Positions 5,207 to 15,182 of a DNA stretch of 15,182 bases are shown here, in pieces. The DNA lies in assembly GCA_964567665.1 (NCBI GenBank), contig CAZMNN010000053.1:1-15182 (forward strand), written 5' to 3'. Made by a program: the position numbers and the translations under genes. Origin of the DNA: UBA1731 sp964567665. GTDB taxonomy: Bacteria > Verrucomicrobiota > Kiritimatiellia > RFP12 > UBA1067. Position 1 is the first letter of the stretch. Every line of letters starts with the position of its first letter. Under the pieces are notes generated by a model. That model ran no database searches, was not told where the DNA came from, and was given only the letters and a program-made list of their open reading frames with translations.

Positions 5207-7399
5207 TCAGAGAAGCACACCTTTTGAGGACGTTTCGGAATCGTCCCACCACGAACCCTTTGTTGATGAACAGCGGGCTATCGGCTTCGTCGTCATCTGG
5301 ATTCCGCGGGCGGACGATCCGCGCACGGCAATCTCCTTCGGATCGAACATCTGCTGATGGATCTTCTGGCCTTTAGCCGGCTTGAATTTGACATACAGCC
5401 TCTCCGGGCAGCCAGGCGAGAAGTACAGCACCTTCGACTTCGGCGGCGCCAGACGGTACTCCTTGTTGCGGATCAGTCCGCCGAACGTAAAGCGTTTGAC
5501 GTAGGCAAAACCGTAGAGCGGCTCCTCGTACGCGCAGGAGAACTCCTTGTCGCGATCCTTCTCCTGCTGGAACAGGAATATGGCCAGGATGTCCTTGTCA
5601 ACGAAAAACTTGTCCGGCGGCTGGATCTTCTTGAACCGTCCGTCCTTCCATACGCACAGGATCTCGTCAAGAGACGAACACTTGAACAGCTCGTCCCCGC
5701 CGCGCACGTCAGTGCCGATGTAGTGGTTCTCCCGGTCTATGCGCACGGTCAGTTCGCTCGCCGTAAGCTTCCGTACGTCCGCCTGCTGAAATGCCCCTTC
5801 CGCAATCTGTGTGCAGCGAGGATACTTCTTCCTGTACTGCGAGATAAGCCCCTTCAGGTACTTCACGGTGAATGCGCGGAGATGCGCGAGGTTGTCCTTT
5901 ACAGACTCTTCCTCGTGGAGGATGTTCGCGATCTCGTCGCGGTTCTTGTCGATGTCAAACTGCGAAATTCTGCGAATCGGAATCTTGAGCAGACGTTCGA
6001 CATCTTCCGTGGTGACGTCGTGCCGCAACTCGGCGCGGAACGGCTTGAATCCGTCCATCACGGCCTTCTGAACGCCCTCGTACGTCTTCTCGCTTTCGAT
6101 GCGCTTGTATATGCGCTCCTCCACGAAGATGCGGTCGAGCGTACGCGCATGGAAGAGCGTATCAAGCTCATCGAGGCGAATCTCCTGCTCTCGCTTCGTG
6201 AGGAACATGAGCCGGTCGACGTTCTTCTGGAGGATCTGCGTTATCGTCATCGTGCGCGGACGCCCACCATCCAGCACTATCGGGCGCGACGCTATGCTCT
6301 TCTCGCAGTTCGTGAACGCATACAAAGCCGTCTTCACCTTCGACGGATTTTCGCCGGCCTGAAGCTCAAGCTCTATGCGAACGTCGGACGAGGTGAGGTC
6401 GTGAATCTTTCTGACCTTGACCTTCTTCTTCTTGATGGCGTCCTCGATGGACTCGGAGATCGAGTCGGTGGTCTCCCCCCAAGGCAGCTGCGTGATCACG
6501 AGCTTGTTCTTGTCAGCCTCCTCGATGACCGCCCGCACCTTCACCTTGCCCATTCCGTCCTGATACTCGGTGACATCCATCACGCCGCCAAGCTGGAAGT
6601 CAGGGAAGAGCTTGAACGGCTTCTTCTGGATAAGGTTCACCTCCGCCTCAAGAAGCTCCACGAAATTGTGCGGCAGTATGGCAGTCGAAAGCCCAACGGC
6701 TATGCCGTCCGCTCCAAGCATGAGCAGCAGAGGAATCTTGGCCGGAAGATAGACCGGCTCCTCCTTGCGCCCATCGTAGTTCGGCACAAAGTCGGTCGTC
6801 TTCCTGTTGAAGACCTCTTTCCTCGCAAGGTCGGTCAGCCGACACTCGATGTATCGCGTAGCGGCGTGCGGCATTCCCGTGTAGAGAGAGCCGTAGTTTC
6901 CCTGTCCGTCGATCAGGTAGCCGCGTCCCTCGCCCCAAAGCTTGTTCGCAAGCACGACAATCGCATCGCCGATTGACGCATCGCCGTGCGGATGGTACTG
7001 CATCGCATGACCGACGATGTTGGCGACCTTGGTGTACTTCCCGTCGTCCTTCTCCCAGAGCGAGTGCATGATGCGCCGCTGAACAGGCTTGAGGCCGTCC
7101 TCGACGGACGGAATTGCGCGGGAGCAGATTACATAGGCCGAATACTGACGGAAATTGAAATCGTACAGATTGCGCATCGGCCCGCTGCCGGTTAGGCCGC
7201 GAGAAACAGTCATGGCAACGCCCGGCTTGGGCGGCTGCGCCGCATCCTGCTCAGAATCGACACCCGCGCCCTGGTCAGGGCGCGGATTGCCGATTTCCTC
7301 CGTCTTCGCAACCTCACCGTCGCCATTCGGCTCCTGAGGCTTCGCAAAGAGGTCTATGTTGTCGAACAGGCTTGGAGGTTCAGGTCCTTTGTTCTTCAC
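5207..7399 (-). CDS. parC: Type IIA topoisomerase subunit A (ParC/GyrA), probably topoisomerase IV
   Basis: Subunit A cleaves and rejoins DNA to unlink daughter chromosomes or change supercoiling. The winged-helix core starts at RNLYDFNF (76). HPHGD is at 136-140 and the catalytic Tyr183 lies in AATRYIECRLTD. GRKEEPVYLPAKIPLLLMLGADGIAVGLST and QLPWGETTDSI are further hallmarks. The C-terminal beta region is short, with a degenerate box-like VRGSSARGIQMT instead of a QRRGGKG gyrase box, which favours ParC over GyrA. The first 62-75 residues are an acidic, Pro-rich extension of unknown role. The GTG start at 7399 is the first in-frame start after the secDF stop (15-nt gap, AAGG about 14 nt upstream); an ATG at codon 63 or 75 is possible. 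The ATPase partner ParE is not in the window. Confidence 0.93.
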   Translation of the reverse strand: MKNKGPEPPSLFDNIDLFAKPQEPNGDGEVAKTEEIGNPRPDQGAGVDSEQDAAQPPKPGVAMTVSRGLTGSGPMRNLYDFNFRQYSAYVICSRAIPSVEDGLKPVQRRIMHSLWEKDDGKYTKVANIVGHAMQYHPHGDASIGDAIVVLANKLWGEGRGYLIDGQGNYGSLYTGMPHAATRYIECRLTDLARKEVFNRKTTDFVPNYDGRKEEPVYLPAKIPLLLMLGADGIAVGLSTAILPHNFVELLEAEVNLIQKKPFKLFPDFQLGGVMDVTEYQDGMGKVKVRAVIEEADKNKLVITQLPWGETTDSISESIEDAIKKKKVKVRKIHDLTSSDVRIELELQAGENPSKVKTALYAFTNCEKSIASRPIVLDGGRPRTMTITQILQKNVDRLMFLTKREQEIRLDELDTLFHARTLDRIFVEERIYKRIESEKTYEGVQKAVMDGFKPFRAELRHDVTTEDVERLLKIPIRRISQFDIDKNRDEIANILHEEESVKDNLAHLRAFTVKYLKGLISQYRKKYPRCTQIAEGAFQQADVRKLTASELTVRIDRENHYIGTDVRGGDELFKCSSLDEILCVWKDGRFKKIQPPDKFFVDKDILAIFLFQQEKDRDKEFSCAYEEPLYGFAYVKRFTFGGLIRNKEYRLAPPKSKVLYFSPGCPERLYVKFKPAKGQKIHQQMFDPKEIAVRGSSARGIQMTTKPIARCSSTKGSWWDDSETSSKGVLL

Positions 7400-7414
7400 T
7401 CGCGGACACCATCC

Positions 7415-9991
<2,577 letters not shown>

Positions 9992-10030
9992 TTCGGTTCC
10001 TCAACTTTTGGTCTTAAAAATGAAGCGTGT

Positions 10031-10059
10031 ATTATACAGCAACCCAAACAACAATTCAA
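10031..10059 (-). promoter_or_regulatory. secDF-parC promoter
   Basis: TTGAAT (10054-10059), a 17-nt spacer and a perfect TATAAT (10031-10036) form the best sigma-70 promoter in the window. The predicted leader is about 33 nt and contains GAGG before the secDF ATG. The 71 bases between this -35 and the uppP stop show no clear terminator. Confidence 0.75.
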
Positions 10060-10130
10060 CCCCTCGTCCAGAATGGCGTACGCAGAACGTCCGGATTGCA
10101 AGCTGGCGGATAGGGAGGCAGGGAGGTCTG

Positions 10131-10910
10131 CTACAGAAAACACAGGGTTGCAAGTCCGACAATCAGGCAGTACGGCCCGAAGAGCCAGAACCAGCGCCCC
10201 TTCAGAGCCTTGATGAGCAACGCAAGGGAAAGATAGCCCACGACAGCCGCAAGCGCCATGCCCCATGCGAGCATTCCGAACCCCACGCCACCCTGCGAAC
10301 CGACATCGGCATCGCCAAACATCTTGATGATCTCAAGGAGCATACCGCCGACTATGAGAGGCGCACTCATGAGAAACGAGAACTCCGCCGCCTTCTCCGG
10401 CGCGACGAGACCCGATCGCGCAGCCGCAAGCGTCATGCCGCTCCGGGAAACACCCGGCAGAAGCGCAACCGCCTGCATCATACCCATCCACAGCGCACGG
10501 AGAAACGAGACGTCGCGGTTTCCCGTCGGAAGGAACCGCGTTCCCGCAAGGACACCGCCAGTGAACATCAGCAGCGCCCCGACCATCTTTGCGTTCTCGA
10601 ACAGGGCATCGATCCTTTCGCGAAAAAGGAAGTATACAAGCACCGCCGGCATTGCGGAAACGCCAATCTTGAGCAGAAATCTCCAATCCCTCCGGACGGC
10701 CACCTCCCACAGCGCCCTGCGGTAGAACAGCATTACCGAAATCAAGGTGCCGCCATGGAGAAACACGTCCAGCTGCATTCCGGCATCCTTTACGCCAAGG
10801 ACATGCTGCCCTATGACAAGGTGTCCGCTGGACGATATCGGCAGGAACTCCGCAACGCCCTGAAGCACGGCAAGCAAAGTGACATTCCAGAAATCATCCA
10901 TCGCAATCAT
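10131..10910 (-). CDS. uppP: Undecaprenyl-diphosphatase (BacA type)
   Basis: This inner-membrane enzyme removes a phosphate from undecaprenyl pyrophosphate to regenerate the carrier used by MurG-dependent peptidoglycan synthesis; overproduction is known to give bacitracin tolerance. Both active-site motifs are present: QGVAEFLPISSSGHLVI (17-33) and LLPGVSRSGMTLAAA (150-164). The remaining sequence is a series of hydrophobic segments, and the length of 259 residues is normal. The start is ATG 10908-10910, which overlaps the murG stop as ATGA; GAGGGGA just before it is a good ribosome site. A second ATG three codons on is less likely. Confidence 0.95.
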   Translation of the reverse strand: MIAMDDFWNVTLLAVLQGVAEFLPISSSGHLVIGQHVLGVKDAGMQLDVFLHGGTLISVMLFYRRALWEVAVRRDWRFLLKIGVSAMPAVLVYFLFRERIDALFENAKMVGALLMFTGGVLAGTRFLPTGNRDVSFLRALWMGMMQAVALLPGVSRSGMTLAAARSGLVAPEKAAEFSFLMSAPLIVGGMLLEIIKMFGDADVGSQGGVGFGMLAWGMALAAVVGYLSLALLIKALKGRWFWLFGPYCLIVGLATLCFL

Positions 10911-11980
10911 TCTCCCCTCGCGACACGTTCGACGAGATCTGCGACACGCGCCGCCGCATCCGGACAGGCGAGAGAGGACATATTCCTCGACATCTCCGCA
11001 ATTGAATACCGGTTCTCCGCCTTGTGCAGCAGCCAATTCGCGAGCGAACGCGGCGACAGTTCGTTCTGCCGCCCCTCAGCTGCGGCCTGCCGCGCCGCGA
11101 ACACGGCGGCGTTGTAGTGCTGATGGTCGCGCATCGCCGTCGGCAGTGGAATGAGGAACGCAGGCTTTCCGGTCAGCGCAAGCTCAAAGCACGTTGATGC
11201 ACCGGCCCGCGATATGACAACGTCCGCAGTGGCGAACGCCCGCCCCATCTCATGCTCGAACGCATTGACGCGAGCGTCAACCCCTGCCGAAGCGTATGTC
11301 TGCGCCACCGCCGCCTCATCTTTCACACCGGTCTGATGGATGACGTAGAGTTTGCGTCCGAGCGATGCAAGATTGCGGTTCAGCATCACGATGGCCTTTG
11401 AGGCAAGTTCGTTGACGCGGTGCGCACCCTGGCTTCCACCGGTGATGAAGACCCTGAACGCGCCGTCCGGAACTCCATCGAGCGGCGGCTGTCCTGCGAT
11501 GTCCCGGCGGACGGGCAGTCCGGTGAACACAACCTCCTTGCCGGGAAAATACTCCGCAGTCTTGTCAAAGCTTGTGGCGATCGCCCTGGCGAAATTCGAG
11601 AGAAAGTCTATCGCACGTCCGGGAACGGTGTTGGCCTCATGCAGCACCACCGGAACCTTGCGTCTCGCCGCAGCAATCACGGGCGGAAGGCTTGAATACG
11701 ACCCCATGGCCAGCATCGCATCCGGCTTCATGCGCTTCAGTTCACTCCGGCATCGCATGAATGCGCGGATGTTGCCGAATATGTTTTTGGCCGAAAGCTG
11801 CTTAGCCCCTGTGGCGAACACCTGTCCAGTCCAGCCCTTGAGCACACTCGACTCCACATCGCGTCCGCTCATCCAGACCGAGACGTCATGCCCCCGCGAC
11901 GCCAACTCGGACGCAACGGCAAGTCCGGGGAAGGAATGTCCCCCCGTCCCGCCGCAAGCCACGACAAGCCTAAATGCCAT
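10907..11980 (-). CDS. murG: UDP-N-acetylglucosamine:lipid I GlcNAc transferase
   Basis: MurG adds GlcNAc to lipid I on the cytoplasmic face of the membrane, giving lipid II. The N-terminal Rossmann fold opens with ACGGTGGHSFPGLAVA (8-23), followed by MGSYSSLPPVIAA and LHEANTVPGRA. The C-terminal half has FITGGSQGAHRVNEL, the hallmark loop, then RAGASTCFELALTGKPAFLIPLP, which binds UDP-GlcNAc. At 357 residues it is full length. It begins 15 nt after the pycB stop with only a weak purine-rich site, and ends overlapping uppP. It stands apart from the usual mur/fts cluster, next to the phosphatase that recycles its carrier. Confidence 0.96.
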   Translation of the reverse strand: MAFRLVVACGGTGGHSFPGLAVASELASRGHDVSVWMSGRDVESSVLKGWTGQVFATGAKQLSAKNIFGNIRAFMRCRSELKRMKPDAMLAMGSYSSLPPVIAAARRKVPVVLHEANTVPGRAIDFLSNFARAIATSFDKTAEYFPGKEVVFTGLPVRRDIAGQPPLDGVPDGAFRVFITGGSQGAHRVNELASKAIVMLNRNLASLGRKLYVIHQTGVKDEAAVAQTYASAGVDARVNAFEHEMGRAFATADVVISRAGASTCFELALTGKPAFLIPLPTAMRDHQHYNAAVFAARQAAAEGRQNELSPRSLANWLLHKAENRYSIAEMSRNMSSLACPDAAARVADLVERVARGE

Positions 11981-11995
11981 TTCGCGTCAGCCCGC

Positions 11996-13711
11996 CTACG
12001 AGATGACGGCGACCGGCTGGCCCTTTACGACCGCCGCCCCGTGCTGGACGAGAAACGCAATCTTGCCGGCAGCCGACGCCTTCACCGGATTGAACAGCTT
12101 CATGGCCTCGACGATGCACACCGGCTCGCCCGCTTTCACGGATGCGCCGTCCGCCGCAAGCATCGGCTTGCCCGGTCCCTCGCTGCGGTAGAACGTACCG
12201 TTGAGCGGCGCAAGAACCTGGGTTCCGGACGGAATGTCCGCCGCGCCCTTGCCGGCCGCCGGAGCGGCACTTGACTGAGACGCCGACTGCGCGGCGGGCT
12301 GTGCCGCAGACGCCACGGCCTCCGCATCCGCCGGAATCGGGTCGCGCTTTGACGGCGGCATCGCCCGCCACCTGAAATATCCAAGCGCAACTTCCGGGAA
12401 GAGGCAGTAGGAAAGAATGTCCTCTTCCGCCTTCACAAGACCGGCGGGGATGTCCTTCGCCGCCGCAGCGAGACCTGGTTCAAGAAGGTCGGCGGGACGG
12501 CACGTTATCGGCTTGATCTTTCCGCAGAGCTTCTTCATGAGCTTCGGCTCGATCGGCGCCGGCGTACGGCCGTAGTATCCGGCGGCGTAGCGTCTGGTCT
12601 CGTCCGTCACCATTCCGTAGCGCTTTCCGCCAAGGACGTTCAGCACGGCCTGCACTCCGACAATCTGCGAAGTGGGCGTGACGAGCGGCGGATACCCCAT
12701 GTCGGCGCGTGTCTTCGGCAGCTCCTCCAGCACCTCCGGCAGACGGTCGAGAGCGCTCTGCTGCGCAAGCTGGCTGCGGAGATTCGAGATCATGCCGCCT
12801 GGAATCGCATGGACAAGCACACCGGCATCCACCGGCTCGACCTTCGCGCAGGACGCCGGCTGGCGTTTCGCCTTCAGCTTCTTGAAGTAGTCGTTGATCT
12901 CGGTCAGCTTTGCACGGTCAAGCCCGGTGTCGAACCCTTCGGATTCAAGAATCGTCATCACCGACTCGGTCGGCGGCTGGGACGAGAACGAACTCATCGT
13001 GGAGATTGCGCAGTCCACACATCCGGCACCGGCTTCGGCAGCGGCCATGTACATCGCCGTGGCCATACCGCTCGTCATGTGCGAATGCACCTGCACCGGA
13101 ATCTCCGGCAATGCCTTGACAAGGGCGGAGACAAGCTCGCGAGCCGCGCCTGGGGTGAGAATGCCCGCCATGTCCTTGATGCAGAGAGAGTCGATACCCA
13201 TCTCAGCCTGCGACTTCGCAAGCTTCACGTAATTTGCGACGGTGTGCACCGGAGACGTAGTGTACGAGATCGTACCCTGCGCGTGTCCGCCGTACTTCTT
13301 GACGGACGCTATCGCCTGTTCGAGGTTGCGAGGGTCGTTGAGGGCGTCGAACACACGGAAGATGTCCATGCCGTTCTCGCAGGCAAGAGCGACGAACCTG
13401 TCGACAATGTCGTCCGGGTAGTGCTTGTATCCGAGGATGTTCTGCCCGCGCAGAAGCATCTGCAGAGGGGTCTTGGGGCAGGCTTTCTTTATCAGCCGCA
13501 AACGCTCCCACGGATTCTCACGGAGAAACCTCATGCACACGTCAAAGGTCGCACCACCCCAGCATTCAAGGGAATAGTACCCGGCGTCGTCGATCTTGGA
13601 CGCGATGGCCAGTATGTCGTCCGTCCGCATACGCGTGGCCCAAAGCGACTGGTGCGCGTCGCGCAGCGTGGTATCGGTGATTCGGATCTTCGTCTTTTTC
13701 GTTCCGGACAT
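11996..13711 (-). CDS. Pyruvate carboxylase subunit B / oxaloacetate decarboxylase alpha subunit, biotinyl protein
   Basis: The protein moves CO2 between biotin and pyruvate/oxaloacetate. The carboxyltransferase barrel starts at ITDTTLRDAHQSLWATRMRTDD (11-32), with metal ligand Asp13, the carbamylated-Lys motif LCIKDMAGILTP and the His pair in VHSHMTSG. A conserved PYC/OADA domain follows, then an Ala/Ser/Gln-rich swivel linker and a biotinyl domain with EAMKL, biotin being carried by Lys538 (Leu replaces the more usual Met after it). The 571 residues match PycB and OadA equally well. A biotin carboxylase partner would point to pyruvate carboxylase, and beta/gamma membrane subunits to a sodium pump; neither is in the window. 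AAGAGGG lies 7 nt before the ATG. It is first in the operon with murG and uppP. Confidence 0.92.
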   Translation of the reverse strand: MSGTKKTKIRITDTTLRDAHQSLWATRMRTDDILAIASKIDDAGYYSLECWGGATFDVCMRFLRENPWERLRLIKKACPKTPLQMLLRGQNILGYKHYPDDIVDRFVALACENGMDIFRVFDALNDPRNLEQAIASVKKYGGHAQGTISYTTSPVHTVANYVKLAKSQAEMGIDSLCIKDMAGILTPGAARELVSALVKALPEIPVQVHSHMTSGMATAMYMAAAEAGAGCVDCAISTMSSFSSQPPTESVMTILESEGFDTGLDRAKLTEINDYFKKLKAKRQPASCAKVEPVDAGVLVHAIPGGMISNLRSQLAQQSALDRLPEVLEELPKTRADMGYPPLVTPTSQIVGVQAVLNVLGGKRYGMVTDETRRYAAGYYGRTPAPIEPKLMKKLCGKIKPITCRPADLLEPGLAAAAKDIPAGLVKAEEDILSYCLFPEVALGYFRWRAMPPSKRDPIPADAEAVASAAQPAAQSASQSSAAPAAGKGAADIPSGTQVLAPLNGTFYRSEGPGKPMLAADGASVKAGEPVCIVEAMKLFNPVKASAAGKIAFLVQHGAAVVKGQPVAVIS

Positions 13712-13745
13712 TGAATAACCCTCTTCGTTTTGCTTTTGGCGTTGG

Positions 13746-13754
13746 ATTATACCA
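13746..13754 (-). promoter_or_regulatory. Extended -10 promoter of the pycB/oadA-murG-uppP operon
   Basis: TGGTATAAT is followed by a leader of about 28 nt with a clear Shine-Dalgarno (AAGAGGG). The -35 side lies inside the stem of the terminator hairpin at 13761-13784, so end of the upstream unit and start of this one are compacted into about 40 bp. Confidence 0.7.
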
Positions 13755-13784
13755 TAAAATGCCCCGCGCCATTTGGCACGGGGC
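13754..13784 (-). terminator. Intrinsic terminator downstream of fic
   Basis: On the minus strand GCCCCG-t-GCC AAAT GGC-g-CGGGGC (13784-13761) makes a nine-pair stem with one mismatch, and ATTTTATGG follows directly. It faces the fic transcript and protects the pycB promoter. Confidence 0.7.
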
Positions 13785-13821
13785 GTTCATTCACCACGCC
13801 CTACACGCGCCACGCGAGTTT

Positions 13822-13894
13822 TCAACCACGGAACACACAGAAGCCGCCGCCGGTGGACACAGAAGAAGACGTGAGATTACGGTGCGGACGAAAT
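13822..13894. repeat. 73-bp dispersed repeat, copy 1 (left of fic)
   Basis: This stretch matches 15110-15182 at 67 of 73 positions in the same orientation with no gaps. It contains internal near-repeats, ACGGAACACACAGAAG and GTGGACACAGAAGAAG. Similar 'accacggaacacacag' strings are a familiar dispersed intergenic element in PVC-group genomes, as I recall. The rest of 13785-13930 holds no gene or other signal that I can see. Confidence 0.85.
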
Positions 13895-13930
13895 ACTCCC
13901 GAACTCCAAAACTCCCAGAAGCGAAGGCGC

Positions 13931-14962
13931 TCACCCCACGGCCTCCCAGTGTCCACCCTTGTCTGGCCCGACGCGGCGAACAAGATTGGCATCCTTCAAC
14001 TTGCGGATGTTCCACCTTACGCCAGCCACGGAAAGCCCCGTCGCGTTTGCCAGTTCTGCCAACGTGACATCCGGCATAGACTTCATGATCGACAGGATTT
14101 TCTGACCCGTTTTCTTGTCAGTTTTCTCGATAGTTTTCTTGTCAGTTTTCTTGCGCGCTCGTATGGCGGATCCAGCAGCGGCGATTTCGTACGCCTTGCC
14201 CTTCGCCTTGAGCGTCCGAAGAATCTTGTCGAGCATGAAATCGATGAACGGCCCGCACTCGCCTGCCGCAGAGGAAGCGCGGATAGCCTGATAGTATTCC
14301 TGTTGATGCGCCCAGACGATGTTCTCGACCGGCGCACCGTAGAACTCGTTGCGCCAAGAGCCGAGAAGAGCCGTCTGCCAGAGCCGCCCGATGCGCCCGT
14401 TGCCATCCGGAAACGGATGGATGAACTCGAACTCATAGTGGAACACGCAGCTCTTGACCAGCACCGGGTCTTCCGAATCGGAAAGCCACGCGAAAAGGTC
14501 TTTGACGAGCGAGGGCACGTTGGCAAAGGGTGGTGCCATGTGGACGACGTTGCCAAAACCGTCCACCACGCCGACATTGCAGTTCCGAAACTTCCCGGCG
14601 CGGTCAACAAGACCCTTCGTCATCAACCCGTGCGCTTTCAGAAGATCGTCCATCGAATACGGATTGAACGACGCAATCGCCTCATAGGCCGCGTGTGCGC
14701 CCTTGACCTCGTCAATCTCGCGCTGCAGCCCTGCGACACGCTTGCCGGCGAGAACAGCCGTGATCTGCGCCTCCGTCAACGTGTTCCCCTCGATGGCCGT
14801 CGTGCCGCGAATCGTGCGGACATGGTTGATCTTTCGAAGGCGCACGCCGTTCGGCCCTTCAAGGATGATCCTGTACCGTTCGACGGCGGCGGCGATTTCG
14901 GCAATCAGGTTCATTGCCTTGCCGCTCACCTTGTATGGAGGAATGTACTTTTCGGAACTCAT
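13931..14962 (-). CDS. Fic-family protein adenylyltransferase with C-terminal winged helix
   Basis: Fic enzymes usually transfer AMP from ATP onto hydroxyl side chains of target proteins. The catalytic motif HPFPDGNGRIGR is complete at 182-193. An N-terminal inhibitory helix motif, TTAIEGN (54-60, fitting [ST]xxxE[GN]), places this in the class where the inhibitor is on the same chain, with Glu58 expected to block ATP. After residue 265 a Lys/Thr linker with repeated KTDKKT units leads to a winged-helix DNA-binding region (about 288-340: LAELANATGLSVAGVRWNIRKLKDANLVRR). The 343 residues are typical of this Fic-wHTH type. It has its own promoter and terminator and lies between two direct repeats, with no separate antitoxin gene. 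The ribosome site is weak (GAACGAGCG). Confidence 0.95.
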   Translation of the reverse strand: MSSEKYIPPYKVSGKAMNLIAEIAAAVERYRIILEGPNGVRLRKINHVRTIRGTTAIEGNTLTEAQITAVLAGKRVAGLQREIDEVKGAHAAYEAIASFNPYSMDDLLKAHGLMTKGLVDRAGKFRNCNVGVVDGFGNVVHMAPPFANVPSLVKDLFAWLSDSEDPVLVKSCVFHYEFEFIHPFPDGNGRIGRLWQTALLGSWRNEFYGAPVENIVWAHQQEYYQAIRASSAAGECGPFIDFMLDKILRTLKAKGKAYEIAAAGSAIRARKKTDKKTIEKTDKKTGQKILSIMKSMPDVTLAELANATGLSVAGVRWNIRKLKDANLVRRVGPDKGGHWEAVG

Positions 14963-14989
14963 CGCTCGTTCACTCGTATTCGGGGAATC

Positions 14990-15025
14990 TCATTCGTCTT
15001 CCGTCTGTCTCTGTTCCGCTTTCAT
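14990..15025 (-). CDS. Possible leaderless 11-residue upstream peptide (MKAEQRQTEDE)
   Basis: ATG lies 6 nt after the -10 hexamer, at or next to the predicted start of transcription; the frame ends in TGA 27 nt before the fic ATG. The arrangement copies that before rluB, including a shared CTGGC and ATGAAAG. The peptide itself looks unremarkable, and chance cannot be excluded. Confidence 0.25.
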   Translation of the reverse strand: MKAEQRQTEDE

Positions 15026-15031
15026 GGCCAG

Positions 15032-15040
15032 ATTATACCA
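15032..15040 (-). promoter_or_regulatory. Extended -10 promoter of fic
   Basis: TGGTATAAT with start predicted at about 15025, some 63 nt before the fic ATG. There is no recognisable -35; a run of nine G lies at 15058-15066, just upstream. Confidence 0.65.
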
Positions 15041-15109
15041 AATCGGCGCGGAGGGAAGGGGGGGGGCAAACGCTTCCTTGCGTCGCACGGTTTTCGGCCG
15101 CGACAGGTC

Positions 15110-15182
15110 TCAATCACGGAACACACGGAAGCCGCCGCCGGCGGACACAGAGGAAGACGCGAGATTACGGTGCAGACGAAAT
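15110..15182. repeat. 73-bp dispersed repeat, copy 2 (right of fic), cut by the window edge
   Basis: Differs from copy 1 at six scattered positions, all transitions. The match runs to the last base of the window, but in copy 1 the sequence continues with unrelated-looking DNA after the aligned part, so whether the element extends further cannot be told here. Confidence 0.85.

Noticed and set aside
5357..6976. A 539-codon plus-strand open frame opposite parC
   Set aside because: Antisense by-product of GC-rich codon use; no recognisable motif and no ribosome site, while ParC is certain.
15058..15066. Run of nine G as a possible quadruplex or phase-variation tract
   Set aside because: Only one other G-triplet lies close by and the tract is not inside or tightly placed for a gene; length may also be a sequencing error.

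Overview
The window is a bacterial chromosome segment of moderately high GC in which every confident protein gene lies on the minus strand. The mix of genes (SecD-SecF fusion, a PycB/OadA-type carboxylase subunit with its own biotinyl domain, a short-tailed ParC/GyrA, a ThyX-like protein) and the dispersed 'cacggaacacac' intergenic repeat fit a PVC-group gut or anaerobic bacterium (Kiritimatiellota/Lentisphaerota-like). That placement is an inference from gene style only and is weak.

Left end (1-1870): an incomplete GC-rich gene for a zincin-like (HEMSH) protein, resembling pieces of large phage or conjugative-element polyvalent proteins, runs off the left edge. Its upstream end butts directly against the leader-distal, decayed repeat of a 10-repeat CRISPR array. 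The 32-nt repeat ends in ATTGAAAC on the minus strand and looks like type I-C. The array is read leftward from a leader at about 1167-1260 that holds an extended -10 and a perfect 18-bp palindrome. No cas gene is visible. Between the leader and the tmRNA gene is a plus-strand promoter-to-terminator interval (about 1267-1478) whose RNA could fold into a long rod, a candidate small RNA. ssrA (tmRNA) follows on the minus strand with an encoded tag ending NNDYALAA and CCA.

Core block (1871-10059): a spacer with three diverged 72-73 bp tandem repeats that continue into the 3' end of ispE; then the operons thyX-like-ispE, rluB-manA and secDF-parC. These genes serve isoprenoid precursor synthesis, sugar-phosphate isomerisation, rRNA modification, chromosome decatenation and protein export.

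Envelope and carbon block (10131-13754): pycB/oadA-murG-uppP, apparently one operon (gap of 15 nt, then a 4-nt ATGA overlap). It joins a biotin-dependent carboxyltransferase to two lipid-carrier steps of peptidoglycan synthesis.

Right end (13754-15182): a self-contained Fic AMP-transferase unit with its own promoter and terminator, between two 73-bp direct repeats (92% identical).

Promoters share a strikingly uniform extended -10, TGGTATAAT. At rluB and fic it is followed after 6-7 nt by ATGAAAG, and at the thyX-like gene by ATG after 10 nt, which suggests leaderless or near-leaderless transcripts.
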